DNA of 64,000 nucleotides from Gracilaria domingensis (GCA_022539475.1 VCMS01000037.1:402364-466363); one strand, 5' to 3'; counted from the first letter of the stretch, positions 1 through 10,840 are shown. Notes: generated by a model from the letters alone, not told the origin. Numbers and translations are program-made.

Positions 1-29
1 GCACGCGTGCAAACTCTCGAGATGGGCCA

Positions 30-872
30 ATGGCGCTGTCTGCAAGCCGCGTAGCTGTGTGCGTGCCCCAAGGGCAAGCACGCAATCTGCGTGGCTTGCA
101 GACAGCGCTCATGGCGCAGTGCAGCACTGCGGGAGTTTTCTGCGCGCTGTTCAACGCGATCAAAATGACGGGCGAGCACTCGGCCGTCACCCTACGGCGG
201 TCGACGGTGTTCCCACCCAAACTTAACCCTCCGTTGAGGGCCTTTCTCGTCGTGGCCGCGTCGCGTCGCGTCGCGCTGCCCGTCGCTCTGTTTATGGCCA
301 CACTACTCGTCTCCGCCGCAGTCGCCGATCGCTCGCTGCACGTCGGTCTTCACGCGTCGTGGCGCGCCACCGGTACCTCATCCGAGGGGCTGTCATGGCT
401 CGTTCGGACCTTTTCGCCCAATGTGGTGTCTTCCTTCACCACGCCCTTTTGCAGCGCTGCGTCCGACGTGTGGACGTTTACGGATCACCAATTGACGGAG
501 CGATGGGACCACTTTTGCACCATGTCTGCCGTCAGCCCGCTGCTCCAGGACGGTAACGTCGAGGGGCACACGTTGGAATGGCTGTTGAATGCGATGGTGT
601 TCTCGCCGTTTTTGTCAATGCACTACGCAGTGGCCGAGAGTGTGCTGTCTCGATTCGGGCAGTCGTCGCCGGATGCGCCCGCTGTGTTTGTCGTTGATGC
701 CGATGCCTAACGCCGCAACGCCGTGCTCATCACCGACCCGCAACGATTATCAGATTGCGACGAATTTCCTACCATAACTTTACAACAACCGCTATCATTT
801 CTGCAACCCATCACACTGGAGATTGTTCTCTCGCCCCATGCGCGAGCGCTTCGTTTGCGATTCGTATTCTAA
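30..872 (+). pseudogene. Unrecognised gene remnant with a hydrophobic N-terminal segment
   Basis: An open frame of 226 codons starts at ATG 30 and meets TAA at 708-710. The same frame then continues protein-like for 53 more codons to TAA 870-872. Around residues 80-100 there is a hydrophobic stretch (ALPVALFMATLLVSAAVA) that could be a signal anchor, which would fit a secretory-pathway protein. I do not recognise a family. Its position just upstream of a glycosyltransferase remnant in the same orientation could mean it is the 5' part of a related gene, but the frames differ and the 880-1150 stretch between them is low-complexity. The stop at 708 may be inactivating, or the shorter ORF may be the real end. 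Confidence 0.35.
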
Positions 873-1165
873 GACACAGCTTCGTCGCAGTTTTGCGAGT
901 GGTTTACACCTTTGCAATGACTAACCCCGACCCCGACCGGTCGCCGTAGCCTTCGCCGTTCCCGTCGCCGTTTCCGTCCCCCTCTCGTGGTGGTGGTGGT
1001 CGACGTTGTGGTCGCCTGGCTTTTTTTGGGCGCGCTTTTTTCTTTGTTCAATGAAGTCGGGACAACGGCCGCTGTGCAAGTTCTTGGCGGTGCCACCGCC
1101 GCCGCGATCACCGCCGCCGTTCTCGTGGTCCGCGCGAAGCGCGGCGCGTCGCTCCTTCTCCACGC
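873..1165. other. Low-complexity GC-rich spacer
   Basis: Short pyrimidine-rich and GTGG-type runs (about 920-1020) and GCC/CCG runs (about 1090-1120). The open frames here translate to P/S/R- or V/G-rich low-complexity peptide. I see no gene. Confidence 0.5.
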
Positions 1166-2620
1166 ACCCGATGCAGCAGGGCACCTTCTACGCGGGCAAC
1201 TACGCCGCTGCGCGCGACGAGAATGAGGTGCATCTCAACGGCGCCATGTTCATTCAGCGCGCCGACGTGATGCGCGTGGGCGGCTACGAAGAGTGCATTC
1301 AGACGTATGGCTGGGACGACGAAGAACTGTATGCGCGGCTGCGCGACGCGGGCTTGCGAAAGCTCAACATCAGTTATGACCATGTGTCGCAGGGGCCGCA
1401 CGCCGACAATGAGCGAGCGCAGCGCGACGTGAGCTTGGTGCAGGTCGAAGTCGACCTCAACTCGTTGCTGCTGAACGAATTGCCCAAGTGGAACAGCTCC
1501 GCGCTGAGCCACTTTAAACAGCTGTGGGCATTGAGCAGCAACCGTCGCGATGACGACGACGACAATGAGGATGTGAGCTCGCAGTACACAGTGCTCCCCG
1601 CCGTGTCGCGACCGCGCGCGCTCAAGGAGGTGGTACCGATGCAGCCCTTGCAGCACGCGTGGAACACGCCGCTTTGGCAACGGCCAGCAAACGACTACCG
1701 CATTCCGTGGGACATCATGGTCACCATGCCCGCGTCGCAGAAGTGACTCCTGCTCGCCAAGCTCAACGCGCGCGCCAGACGGCGCGCCGATGGCGCAGGC
1801 GCGGATGCGGATGCGCGCACGGTGCGCGTGCTGTTTGCGCACGTGATGCACGGACTGGGCAACCGGCTGCGCGCGCTGGGCAGCGCCATGGCGTTTGCCA
1901 ACGCCACGGACCGCGAGCTGGTGTTGATCTGGGATAAGGACGCGCACATTGCGGCAGAGTTCTCGGAGTTGCTCGAGGCGGACGACATGCTGGTGCTGAC
2001 GCGCTTCAAGCCCAAGTGGCCGTCCCGAGGGTACGAGCAGTGGGGCGCGTCGTGGCGGCTGCTGGACAAGTACAACTACATGGAGATGGAGGGCGTCGGC
2101 GTGGTGAAGGGGCAGTGGATCGGGGAACGACGCGCGCACCATCTGTACTTTGAGAGCGCATACGTGATGGAGAAGCCCACGAGGCTGAGCAACTGGGACA
2201 GCGCCAACCGCATGCTGCGCCCGCTGCGGGCGATGAAGGAGGTGCGCGAGCGCGTGCAGCAGGTGGACGCGCAGCTCGCGTTGAACTCCACGGTGGGCGT
2301 GCACATCGGCGACCGCACGCTGGAGCGCGACATCAAGAACGTGAAGTTCGACGCCGAGTACGGCATCGTGGCCTCGCGCGAGATGGAGCACTGGCGACGA
2401 CTGAGCTCGCGACGCACGTTTGTGGCGGAGATGCAGCGGCTGTTGACGCACCCCGATTCAACAACCTTCCCACCGAACCATTCTTCGCTTCTGGTCGCCG
2501 TCTACCGCTGCGTACAAGCCGGGTTTACAGGTGTTCACCGTGCATGCCACGCTCAAGAGCATCGAATACAAAGTCGTCGACGATCGTTTGTTCGAGACCA
2601 AGCTCTTCCCCGACTGCTGA
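1006..2620 (+). pseudogene. Two-part glycosyltransferase pseudogene
   Basis: Frame 1 is open from 1006 to TGA 1744-1746 and resumes in the same frame to about 2450. The first part (about 1180-1400) has the pattern of the GT7/GT2-type C-terminal catalytic module: HLNGAMFIQRADVMRVGGY followed by GWDDEELYARL, the acidic GW(D/E)D motif that binds metal and nucleotide-sugar. The second part begins with GLGNRLRALGSA, a glycine-rich nucleotide-binding-like motif seen at the start of fucosyltransferase-like domains, followed by LVLIWDKD and VGVHIGDRTLERD. After about 2455 the likely reading continues in another frame to TGA 2618-2620, so the end is frameshifted or missing. The protein would act in the Golgi on glycan assembly. 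One nonsense codon, one frameshift and no recognisable C-terminus make it a pseudogene. The bifunctional assignment is from motif memory. Confidence 0.6.
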
Positions 2621-2995
2621 TACGCAGATGCGCCCTGCCGTTCAGCTTCTCATCTCAATCGTTCCGTCGCGTGGACTAATACAGGAAAAGCCTCCATCCT
2701 ACACCAGTTTGCAAGCGTTGCAATACATAGCACATGATACAAGCGGCAACACTGCAGCCATGCTTACGAAGCTGGGTGTATTCGCGGAGGACACGACTCT
2801 TTTGGGGCGTTCTCAAGAGTATCGTGATGGCGCTTGTGTTAACCCAAAGGTAGAAACGCAACTCTGCCGCAAGGTGACTCGACTGACGGCAGCGATCGGT
2901 GATCGACAATATCTCTTCACCAACGGCCGCTCATGTCCCCCTTAGTGCATCTGAACGATATGCAGACAGACTGAAGGTACAAGAAATGGAAATCC
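2621..2995. other. No gene seen
   Basis: An ORF covers 2544-2945 on the plus strand, but its first part overlaps the glycosyltransferase tail and its composition shows no recognisable domain. I see no confident feature in this stretch. Confidence 0.4.
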
Positions 2996-3895
2996 TTGGA
3001 TGTCACCTCTATGGATGACGTCAAAGACTTCGTCCATGATGCCGAAATGCGGCAGGTTATGACTTCGAAATCGCTGCATCAGCGACACACTGACCTGATC
3101 AAGGTAAATTCGGACCATCTATCGCTCTTCCTTCTTGTGGATCTCGGAGATACGCAACAGTTTGGGTTCATGTCTATTCCGCGCTCCGTGATTCAAACAG
3201 ACCTCCCAATTCACGTTTCAATGCTTCTCGTTCCGAATGGCAGAACTTCATCTCTGGTGGCTGCTGGTTTCTACTACTTGCTGAGATTGAAGAGACGCAA
3301 AACTGCCGTCAAGTTCCTGACAATGATCATGGAGATATTAGGGTACATTGGAGCGTTTAAGTCGGTCGCTCTCTCTTCGGAAATAGTTGACATGTCATAC
3401 AGTAGAACTGTTGAAAACATAGATGCCGAGTAAACTTCTGTTGCTGACGTTCTTGACGGCGACGACGGCATAAAGCCGATTCTCTAAGAGTCCCTGCGTT
3501 TTGCAGAAAAGATTAATCTATTCTCTCACATCAAGGAAAGTGAAGTCGATGAGGAGGTAGCACCGATGATGAGCGAGGAGGAAACACGGGAACAGCAGCT
3601 TTCGATGCTATGTTTACTGAATGGGATTGTTGTCAAATATGTTGCGGTGGACGTAGTATCTCCAGCTCTTTCGGAGAAACGGCGTATCGCCGAACTCCTC
3701 GCAGATGAACACTCTGCTGAGGTCATTTCAAAGGCGGAGCGCTCATTTCACCGCTGGGTATCTGCAGATCCTAAGCCCAACTTCATCACCACACTACAGT
3801 GGGGCGAAGCAGTCCTTTCTCCCTCACAGCATCTCTTAATAAATCGCGCATCGAACCCCGATCCAACGAAGACGCATCTCCCCCATGTTCGCTGA
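2996..3895 (+). pseudogene. Unrecognised ORF with two in-frame stops, abutting the Harbinger transposase
   Basis: One frame runs from 2996 to 3895 and is broken only by TAA at 3431-3433 and TAA at 3485-3487. The product would be about 297 residues, mixed hydrophobic and acidic, with a central hydrophobic segment (LVAAGFYYLL) and an acidic stretch before MMSEEETREQQLS. No domain is recognised. Its last ~110 bases overlap the antisense 3' end of the Harbinger transposase, so the host ORF was probably interrupted by that element near 3780 and the true C-terminus is elsewhere or lost. It could instead be an element-encoded accessory ORF, since Harbinger elements usually carry a second Myb-like protein, but no Myb signature is visible. 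Confidence 0.4.
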
Positions 3896-4967
3896 GCTTG
3901 TGCTTAACGAGTGCATGCCATTCGGCAGACTCCTGCTTTAGAGCGTCCACCTCTTCGCTGCTGTACTCATATTCATTAACTCCTTGGTTGTCGATACAGA
4001 TATTTTGCAGTAGCATCCCTGCTGCGATGATAGGCACGCAGTCATTCATATCATAGTTTAACTCGCCATTGTAGAATACACGCCATCTTCGCTTCAAAAT
4101 CCCAAAAGCTTGTTCCACATGAATGCGCATGGACGATAAAAAGAAATTCGTCAAGTCCTCGTACGCTTCCAAATTTTTCCCAGGAAAGGGAAGAACGAGC
4201 CAGTTGGAAAGTGTGTACGCATTATCACCAACCACAAAGTATCCAAGCAATAGATTCCCGGCGTCCAAGAACTTTGCAAGCGGAGAAAGAAAAAAAGCCA
4301 ACGCATCATTCGTAGAACCGACTGCTAGCGCCGAAAAGTCGATAAACCTGTATGACGAGTCTACAAGAGCCTGGACAGGAATAGAAAAAAAGCCTTTTCG
4401 ACAAAAGAAGCTACTAAGGTTTTCGTAGGATCTAGGCTTCTTAATTCGTACGCAAATACCGTCAAAGGCACCAATACAGCCAGTCAATGGATTCGGAAAC
4501 CTTCTCGACATCTTAAATTTGAGATTTGCTTCTTCAAGTTTTTCATCTGTGTCGGAGATTCCAGGGAGATCCATTGTTTCTACAACGCCTGAAATAAATG
4601 CTTTAAATCATTTATGAACGCTTGACTTGCTCACCTTATAGGCGAGCATGAGGTCGTGAACACTTGCACCGGCCATGACTCGGACACCAATTGCGATTCT
4701 TGTCGTCGCAGGAATAGTTCTCGTGTTCGTTGGAGCTCGCTCTCGGATGAAAGAGCTTTTCAGCAATTTGTGACAAAGGCGGTTAAATGTTTGCCGGTTC
4801 ATACGAAACGCGGCGTGAAAGTCTGGATCGGAGTACACGGATGTTAATTCATCGAACCTCTCTTTGTTTTTAAGGAAGCGTGTCTCCGTGCGTGCTTTCT
4901 TTTTCTTTTCCAGGTGGCGGACGACAATGAGGACGACATACATGGTGATCATGAAGAGTTGAGCCAT
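3786..4967 (-). pseudogene. PIF/Harbinger DDE transposase, one in-frame stop
   Basis: Two minus-strand ORFs (4967-4608 and 4574-3786) lie in the same frame, separated only by TGA at 4608-4610 and a short bridging segment, so read-through gives about 394 codons, normal for the family. The N-terminal part has a helix-turn-helix-like segment (GASVHDLMLAYKVSKSSVH). The nuclease has the expected blocks: GAFDGICVRI (first Asp), VGDNAYTLSNWL (second Asp) and HVEQAFGILKRRW (catalytic Glu with the conserved FGxLKxRW tail). The catalytic triad is intact. Harbinger transposases cut and paste DNA with 3-bp target duplications. I could not find the terminal repeats by eye. Inactivation rests on the single stop between helix-turn-helix and nuclease. 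Confidence 0.85.
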
Positions 4968-6100
4968 GTTTCGATCTCTTTCGGCGTAAAAAGTGGACTC
5001 TCAAGAGTCTGAGCATTCCGTATTCATCGCAGCAGTCTCTTGTTTAAAGCGAGGAAGGTCGAGATTGAGCTCGCAATGATGCGCCACTCCGGATCAGACC
5101 GTTTGTGATGGCAATGTCCAACCTTCCGGCGCGGGCACTGCGTAGCGCGAGTGACGGATGAGGCGAGCTTCCATTGATGGGCTCGGCAAAAGCGCGTGCG
5201 ATGCTGCGCTACACGCGTGTGCGGCGGCGTCAGGTGCAGCTGTTTGTCATGGGTCTGACAGTATTATCCCACACCCTGAACAAAGTCAGACCGCTTTGTG
5301 GGGGCGCGTGAGCAGGTCATCCGCGTGCCTAGCTTCCCCATCGGCTTGGGACTCGAGCTGCTCTCTCTCAAGTTGCGTTTTTCGATCCTAAAGCTCGCCC
5401 TGCAGCTGCTGCTGCTCCTCAGCTTTGTCTCCCCCTCCCCGAACATGCGGGTTGACGATGTCAACAACCAAAATGCAGAAGGGAAGCAGACTCTGTTGCG
5501 GAACCGGTTCCGGCGCAGCGCACGGTTCTGATCGGCGCGAGCTTGCCCGCTCACCTCGAGCTTGCGTTACTCGCGTTGTTTCCGTCGAAGCTGACGCTGG
5601 CAAGGTTCAAGCACGCAGCGATGTGGAGCCTGGCTGTGCCTCACGTTATTGACGCACACGGCAGCGGAGCGTGCGACGTGATGCGCAGGGGCGATTTAAT
5701 TGAGTCAGAAGATGTCGCGCCCGTCCAAAAGTGGGCATCCAGCGCGTACGATTCGTCGAGTACATCCGTGCGTTGCGCGGGCACGAGATGGCGTTCATCG
5801 TGCAGTGCGATGTGCAGCCAATCGCGCTGCGACCCCGCACGCTTCCCTGCTGTCGAGGGCTCGTGGCGTGCTCGGCTTCTGTAGCAGCTGCAAAAGCAGC
5901 GACGGATGCAGCGTCGGTGGCGGGGCATGCGCGTAGCTTTCTTGTCCGGAAAGCATGGTGAAGATGTGCGCGCAGCTGCTGGGCCGGTGTGTACTGTAGA
6001 TGGTCGCGTCGCTAGCATGCGAAAATGCGCCGAGTTCGCCAACATTTTCGCCAACATTTTCGGCGCTGATAAACACGCTGCTGCTGATAGCACTGGACCG
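4968..6100. other. GC-rich stretch with only short unrecognised ORFs
   Basis: Overlapping short ORFs occur on both strands between 5158 and 6000, none with a recognisable domain. Plus-strand pieces near 5540-5650 and 5730-5960 look mildly protein-like (hydrophobic and charged residues alternating) but change frame often. If coding once, this is heavily decayed. Confidence 0.35.
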
Positions 6101-6377
6101 CGGGCAGATTGTGCTGCTTGGGCTGGAGGCGGTGAACGGGCCCGCCGTGCTCGGCGCAACGACGGGACGGCGGGCAGATGGTGCTGGTTGCACTGGAGGC
6201 GGTGCACGGGCTCGCCGTGTTCGGCGCGGTGATGGGACGGCGGGCAGATGGTGGTAGTTGCGCTGGAGGCGGTACACGGGCGCGCCGTGCTCGGCGTGGT
6301 GACGGGACGGCAGGCAGATGGTTTTGCTGGCGCTGGAAGCGGTGCGCGGCAGCACCGTGCCTGGCATGCTGACGGTC
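6101..6377 (+). repeat. 70-bp minisatellite, four copies
   Basis: Units begin with CGGGCAGAT at 6101, 6171, 6241 and CAGGCAGAT at 6311, an exact 70-bp period. Each unit repeats the blocks GGAGGCGGTNNACGGG, GCCGTGCTCGGCG and GACGGGACGG with a few substitutions; the last unit is truncated and most diverged. Because 70 is not a multiple of three, the open frames across it rotate with each unit, so the long ORFs on both strands here are by-products of the repeat and not genes. It lies about 375 bp upstream of the methyltransferase pseudogene. Confidence 0.9.
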
Positions 6378-6751
6378 ACCACTCCCAACTTTCACGTCAG
6401 CGCTGATGTGAAATGGCTCTGTAGCATATATATGCGCCGCGCCGTTGCGCAAGCTTGCTTCCGCGCCGTTATCGCCGCCGCCGCCGCCGTCGTCTGCCGT
6501 CGTTTCCTTCCTCAAACATGACCTTCGTGACGCCGCTATCGCTGCCGTCGTCGTCGCGCGCCGCGCGCAGCACAGCGCGCGTTTGTCCCCCCCCGACGGA
6601 CGCACTCCGTTCGCACCCAACAGCAATTCAATGCCAACGTCGCGTCCTCCGCGCAGCCGTCTTTCCAAACGTGCATCGACGCGCTGCTGCCGACGCTGCG
6701 CGACCAAGAGCACACACGACAGGCGCACTCCCAAGGCAGCGCGCCCGCAAA

Positions 6752-7560
6752 ATGCACCTGGTGGGCACAGGACCGGGCGACCCGTCGATGCTCACGCTGC
6801 GCTCATTACACCACATGCCGACGGCAGACGTGATTCTGTACGACCGTCTGGTGTCGCACGACATTCTGCAGCTGTGCAACCGCGACGCACAGCTCATCTA
6901 CGTGGGCAAACAGGCGGGCTTCCACTCGCGCAAGCAAGACGACGTCCATCTGCTGCTCAACGTCTTCGCGGCGCGCAAGCACGAGGTGGTGCGTCTCCAG
7001 GGCAGCGATCCGTTCATCTTCGGGCGCGGGAGCGAGAAGCTGGACTACGTGGAGCAGCGCGGCGTGTGCGTGTCCGTGTAGGCGGGCATCACCGCCGCGG
7101 CAGGCATCGCGACGGAGCTGGGCATGCCGCTCACGAAGCGCGGCGTGGCGCACTCTGTACAGTTCGTGACGGGGCACGCACGCGAGGGGCGCGAAGTGCA
7201 GCTCACAAACTTTGTGGTGTGCACGTCCACGTTGAACGTGGACGTGCACACCACGTACGTGGTGTACATGGATCTGTCGCAGCTGCCGAGCATCGCGGAG
7301 CAGATGATGAGCGGCGGGCTGTGCGCGACCACGCCCAGTGTGGCGGCGGCACCACGCGCGCGCAGCGCATCCTGACGGCGCCGTTGAGCGAGCTGTGACG
7401 CGAGACGCAGCGCCACGCGATGCGCAGCCCGGCGCTGGTGTTTGTGGGCGACGTGGTGCGGCTGTCGAAGGTGTGGAGCGTGGCGCTGGTGCACGGCCGG
7501 CTGCTGGAGCATGAGGACGTGGCGCGACTGCCCGCGCTGGTGGCTCCCAACCTTACGGCA
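6752..7560 (+). pseudogene. Uroporphyrinogen-III C-methyltransferase (SUMT) pseudogene
   Basis: ATG 6752 opens MHLVGTGPGDPSMLTL, the family's N-terminal SAM-binding signature, followed by ADVILYDRLVS, YVGKQAG and VRLQGSDPFIFGRGSE. The family consensus here is RLKGGDPFIFGRGGEE, so two glycines read as serine. After TAG 7079-7081 the frame continues with AGITAAAGIATELGMPLTKR and SVQFVTGH, then TYVVYMDLSQLPSIAEQM. Near 7345 the reading shifts frame to TTRAQRILTAPLSEL, meets TGA 7396-7398 and ends with SPALVFVGDVVRLS. The enzyme adds two methyl groups to uroporphyrinogen III, making precorrin-2 for siroheme. A 41-bp palindrome sits inside at 7214-7254. Two stops and one frameshift make this copy non-functional. 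Confidence 0.85.
7214..7254. repeat. Perfect 41-bp palindrome within the SUMT pseudogene
   Basis: A 20-base arm starting GTGGTGTGCACGTCC is followed by a single G and its exact reverse complement ending GGACGTGCACACCAC. A smaller palindrome (CCACGTACGTGG) overlaps the right edge. It covers a region that in the family is variable and not normally palindromic. Confidence 0.95.
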
Positions 7561-8094
7561 TCGCTGCTGCCTTCACGTGTGCATGGGTGTGCGAGATATT
7601 TTCCAGATGCGCCAGCCGTATCTGCGCTACAGATACAGCTGGTTCTGCAGCGCTGGATACTCACTGGACGCAGTGCGTCTGGCGCTGTAGCCTTTGGCCT
7701 TGAATTTCAGCTTGGAGGCTCTCATTGTAACCATATCGTAGCCCCCACCGCTCTCCGTAGAGATGTTACTGAAAGGGGTTGTATGCCTTCGTAACGGCAC
7801 AAAGCCTAAAATTTACGGACTCTCAAAAGCTTGTCATATTTCGTATTCGAGGCCTAACGTACGGTGCCCAAATGTGGTTGGCGAGCGGACTTCAGAAATC
7901 GGAACTCAAAAATGAGATGACGAGCGCTGCGATCCTTTGTCAAGAGCGACGCTTTTTGGCTCGTTTAAAAGCCCGGAGTTGTCGGAACCTCTAAAGAAAG
8001 TTGCAGGGATTAGAACTCTTTGTCCATGAAGCTAGAGAAATACAAAGAAGCTGCTCAAACGATACTAAAATCAAGCAGTGCTACAAATTGACTA

Positions 8095-8120
8095 CAGGGG
8101 GGGGTCACGATATAGTGCCA
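8095..8120 (+). repeat. Left terminal inverted repeat of the pogo-like element
   Basis: Matches the reverse complement of 10816-10840 with a few mismatches in the G-run and at the GTCACGA/GTCTACT block. TA precedes it. Confidence 0.85.
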
Positions 8121-8634
8121 AGTTTAATAGTGCCGGCTCCAATATAGTGCTACCCCAATCGCCATGGCACGACTTCTCCCGCCAAAACGGGGATCAAGGC
8201 AAAGCCTAACCTGGGCTGACATCCTATATTGCCCGATCCTACCCTTCCCAGCGGCTGTATTAGGAACTCGGGGATATTTTGGGATGGTCTGCCGATGTCG
8301 ATTTTTTGACTCCTGCCGGCGCTTGTTGAAGCGTTTTATCTAAGCCCACACTCAATTCACGTAAAATCAGATGCGCTCCTCCTGATCAAACAAGTTGAAT
8401 CAGCATCGCAACGTTGCGCCAAACACATCGCCTCATTCAAAGTCAATCTTTTTCAGTCTTTCTGCGCACAACCTTGGGCCCACCAAACGAAACAGGGTGC
8501 GTAGCAAAGCTGCCCACAACGGCCATGCATCCCACATTGTCAGTGATACCAACTCAACACCGCTATGAAACATCTCTGCCCTCTATCACATCGAGTTTCA
8601 GAACCGGAACGAAAGTCAAGTCAGTACGTATGTC

Positions 8635-10505
8635 ATGCCTCCGTCTATGCGAAAGCAAACAGCGTTGCTCAAAGAGCGTTCTGCAAAAAACAAAACAGCT
8701 GCTTACCAGAGACATACTGCTTACTTGCTTCTCAAGCAACAGGTTCGGACACGACGAATCTTGGCACAGGTCGACATATCGCGCACTACATTTTACCGCA
8801 TTCGCAAACGATGGTCACCAATGATGAAAGGACGCTTAAGAAGCTACTGAATCCTACCGCTAATCTTGCTGGACGCCGGCCAGTTCTCACCGAAGAAGAA
8901 AATCAACTGATCGTTAAGCGCATGAAGCGCGCTGCAGGTCGCGGTTTTGCGGTGAACGTCGAAACTGCAAAGCAAATTATGGGAGGCATTGCTGCTGATG
9001 GACGTTCTTCGTTCAAAAACGGTATTCCTTCGGATGATTATGTGCGCGCATGGAGAGCCCGCAACCGAGACGTTACTTTCCGCACCGCAGAGCTGAAGCA
9101 CATCATGAAGCTCAGGGCGGAGAATGCTGTTCATGTGCGCACATATGCAACCTGTCTCGAATCTGTTGCTGCGTTCAATCAGGGTATATTTGAGAGTGCC
9201 GACTACGTATGGAATTTCGATGAAACTGCAATCGAACCGCTGTACGGTAAGAAGGTGAAGCTCTTCACTGGTTCAGATTCCAACCATGGTGGTTTTCGCT
9301 CCACACCTTTGAGCAATGGCTCTGGGCGACATGTCACAGCGGTGTTGGCTGTTTCGGCGTCTGGTCTCAAGGCCCCTCCAATATTCATAGTCGACGGCAA
9401 AAATGTGATGTCGGGATGCTTACAGAAGCTGGACAAGGATGTCTTTGTTGCAAGCAATGGTGAACCTCATTTTCTTTGTTCCAAAAACTGGCTCCCTGGT
9501 GATAGTATGATAGCCACATCGCCTCACGGTTCTGTTACGAAAGAAGTACTGCCGCATATTATTGAACACCTCGCCAGGTTCATACGGAAGTCCGTTCCCA
9601 AGAATAAGCCAGGCGTGTTGCTACTTGATGGGCATGCTTCTCGAAGGGGTTATGAATGGCCTGACGTTTATGTGGGTCACAATATCGAAGTCGTGCAGAG
9701 CCCAGCGAATACGAGCCATTTTCTCCAACCTGTTGACCAGTGTGTGAACAAAACGTTCAAGACAACTGTCAGAGCCATACGGGACGAACTTCTGAGCGTT
9801 GTGCCTCTACCGTTAACGTCTATTGGTGTCAAACTCATGCTTGGACTGTCTGGGTGGAAGAGCATAACGGTCGCGGATGCTATTCGAAGTTTTGATGCAT
9901 GCGGACTGTGGCCAATGGACTACCGTTTTGTCAATAAGTTTGACAATAAGTTTGATAAGAGTCTCTCTGAGCGTGGTGACAAAATGAAGAACCTGCCGTC
10001 CCGGCTTCCAACGTTGCGTGCGCGGCGTCGAGACGCAGAAGCCTTACTCGCAGTCAGGAATGTGCTCAGTCGTTCTCGACTCGGCGCACCCACAGCTCTG
10101 AGCAATATAGCGAAGATTATAAGATAGTACCATACCACTTCTGAAGTATTGGAGCAGCACGTTGCAAAACCCGTCTACAAAGTTTCTCGCAGAAGTGCTG
10201 CAGGGAGCAAAGTGCTGTCTGCTGGGCTTCCAGCTCAGTACCTTACCGTACAGGATCTCATTGACCGCCGTAAGGCACAGCCGAGTGGCAGTTCTGGTGT
10301 TTGCAGTACGTCTGGAGGACAGGCGCTTGCGGTTATCGAGGGTGGTGAACGGAAGAGCGACAATGCGCCGACAAGCCATGGACGCTTGGAGCAAGAAATT
10401 GCAGAGGCTTTGTTACAGTTCTCAAACGGTCTGGGCGTTCCAAGCGCTGGTCGTTCTTTTGGGTGTCAAAAGAACACGCCGGGCTGTCATGATAGTGATT
10501 TGTAA
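8635..10505 (+). pseudogene. Pogo/jerky-type DDE transposase with a frame change and one TAG
   Basis: The main frame (8565-10127) carries a DDD catalytic core: VWNFDETAIEP (Asp codon 9219), LLLDGHAS (Asp codon 9627) and FLQPVDQCVNKTFK (Asp codon 9735), giving 135 and 35 residues between them. The DNA-binding helix-turn-helix lies in another frame at 8635-8850 (ILAQVDISRTTFYRIRKRW), so a shift or an unrecognised intron near 8820-8850 is needed to join it to the core. I therefore take 8635 as the likely original start rather than 8565. TAG at 10125-10127 is followed by 126 further codons in the same frame to 10505, which look like a normal tail. Intact aspartates and few lesions make it a near-active copy. 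Confidence 0.85.
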
Positions 10506-10815
10506 TTCACCGTAATGATTGATCGACTGGGTTGTTGTTGTCGAATCTGTTCAGGAATTTGCCTCAAATTGAGCCGTTTTTCTATTCTTCTGTTGTTTGA
10601 ACCTTGCTCGCAAAATCGGTGCTACGGACTAGATGAGTAAAGTTGCCGTTGTTTCTTGTCATTTCGTCAGATCTAAAGCGTTGGAGCTATCGACATTGGC
10701 CTCAATTGGGCTTAAGAACTTTGGACGGAAACGCTGTGACTGATTCTGGAAAGTTGTTTCCAGATTAGCCGCTGGGAACGGTAAATAGTGCCACCCCCTT
10801 TTTCATAGCAAGGGG

Positions 10816-10840
10816 TGGCACTATATAGTAGACCCCACTG
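10816..10840 (-). repeat. Right terminal inverted repeat of the pogo-like element
   Basis: Reads inward as CAGTGGGGTCTACTATATAG then TGCCA, matching the left end. TA follows it at 10841-10842. Confidence 0.85.

Larger units (their letters stand above)
8095..10840 (+). mobile_element. Pogo-like DNA transposon with terminal inverted repeats
   Basis: The left end starts at 8095 with CAGGGGGGGGTCACGATATA and the right end, read inward from 10840, is CAGTGGGGTCTACTATATAG; both continue GTGCCA. The element is flanked on both sides by TA (8093-8094 and 10841-10842), the target duplication of the Tc1/mariner/pogo superfamily. Subterminal copies of ATAGTGC(C/T)ACCCC recur at about 8142-8154 and 10785-10797, and GGGGTGGCACTAT at about 10812-10824. 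Total length is 2746 bp. A transposase ORF fills 8.6-10.5 kb in the same orientation. Ends and target duplication are clean, which suggests fairly recent insertion. Confidence 0.9.

Noticed and set aside
1108-2451. 447-codon minus ORF
   Set aside because: Antisense shadow of the glycosyltransferase; His/Arg/Val-rich with no domain.
4575-4650. Spliceosomal intron in the Harbinger transposase (GTGAGC donor, TTTCAG acceptor)
   Set aside because: Joining these sites gives AAG GCG TTG TAG, an immediate stop. Reading straight through needs only one TGA.
5795-6734. Long minus ORFs over the 70-bp repeat
   Set aside because: Created by the repeat period; they show the repeat translated in rotating frames.
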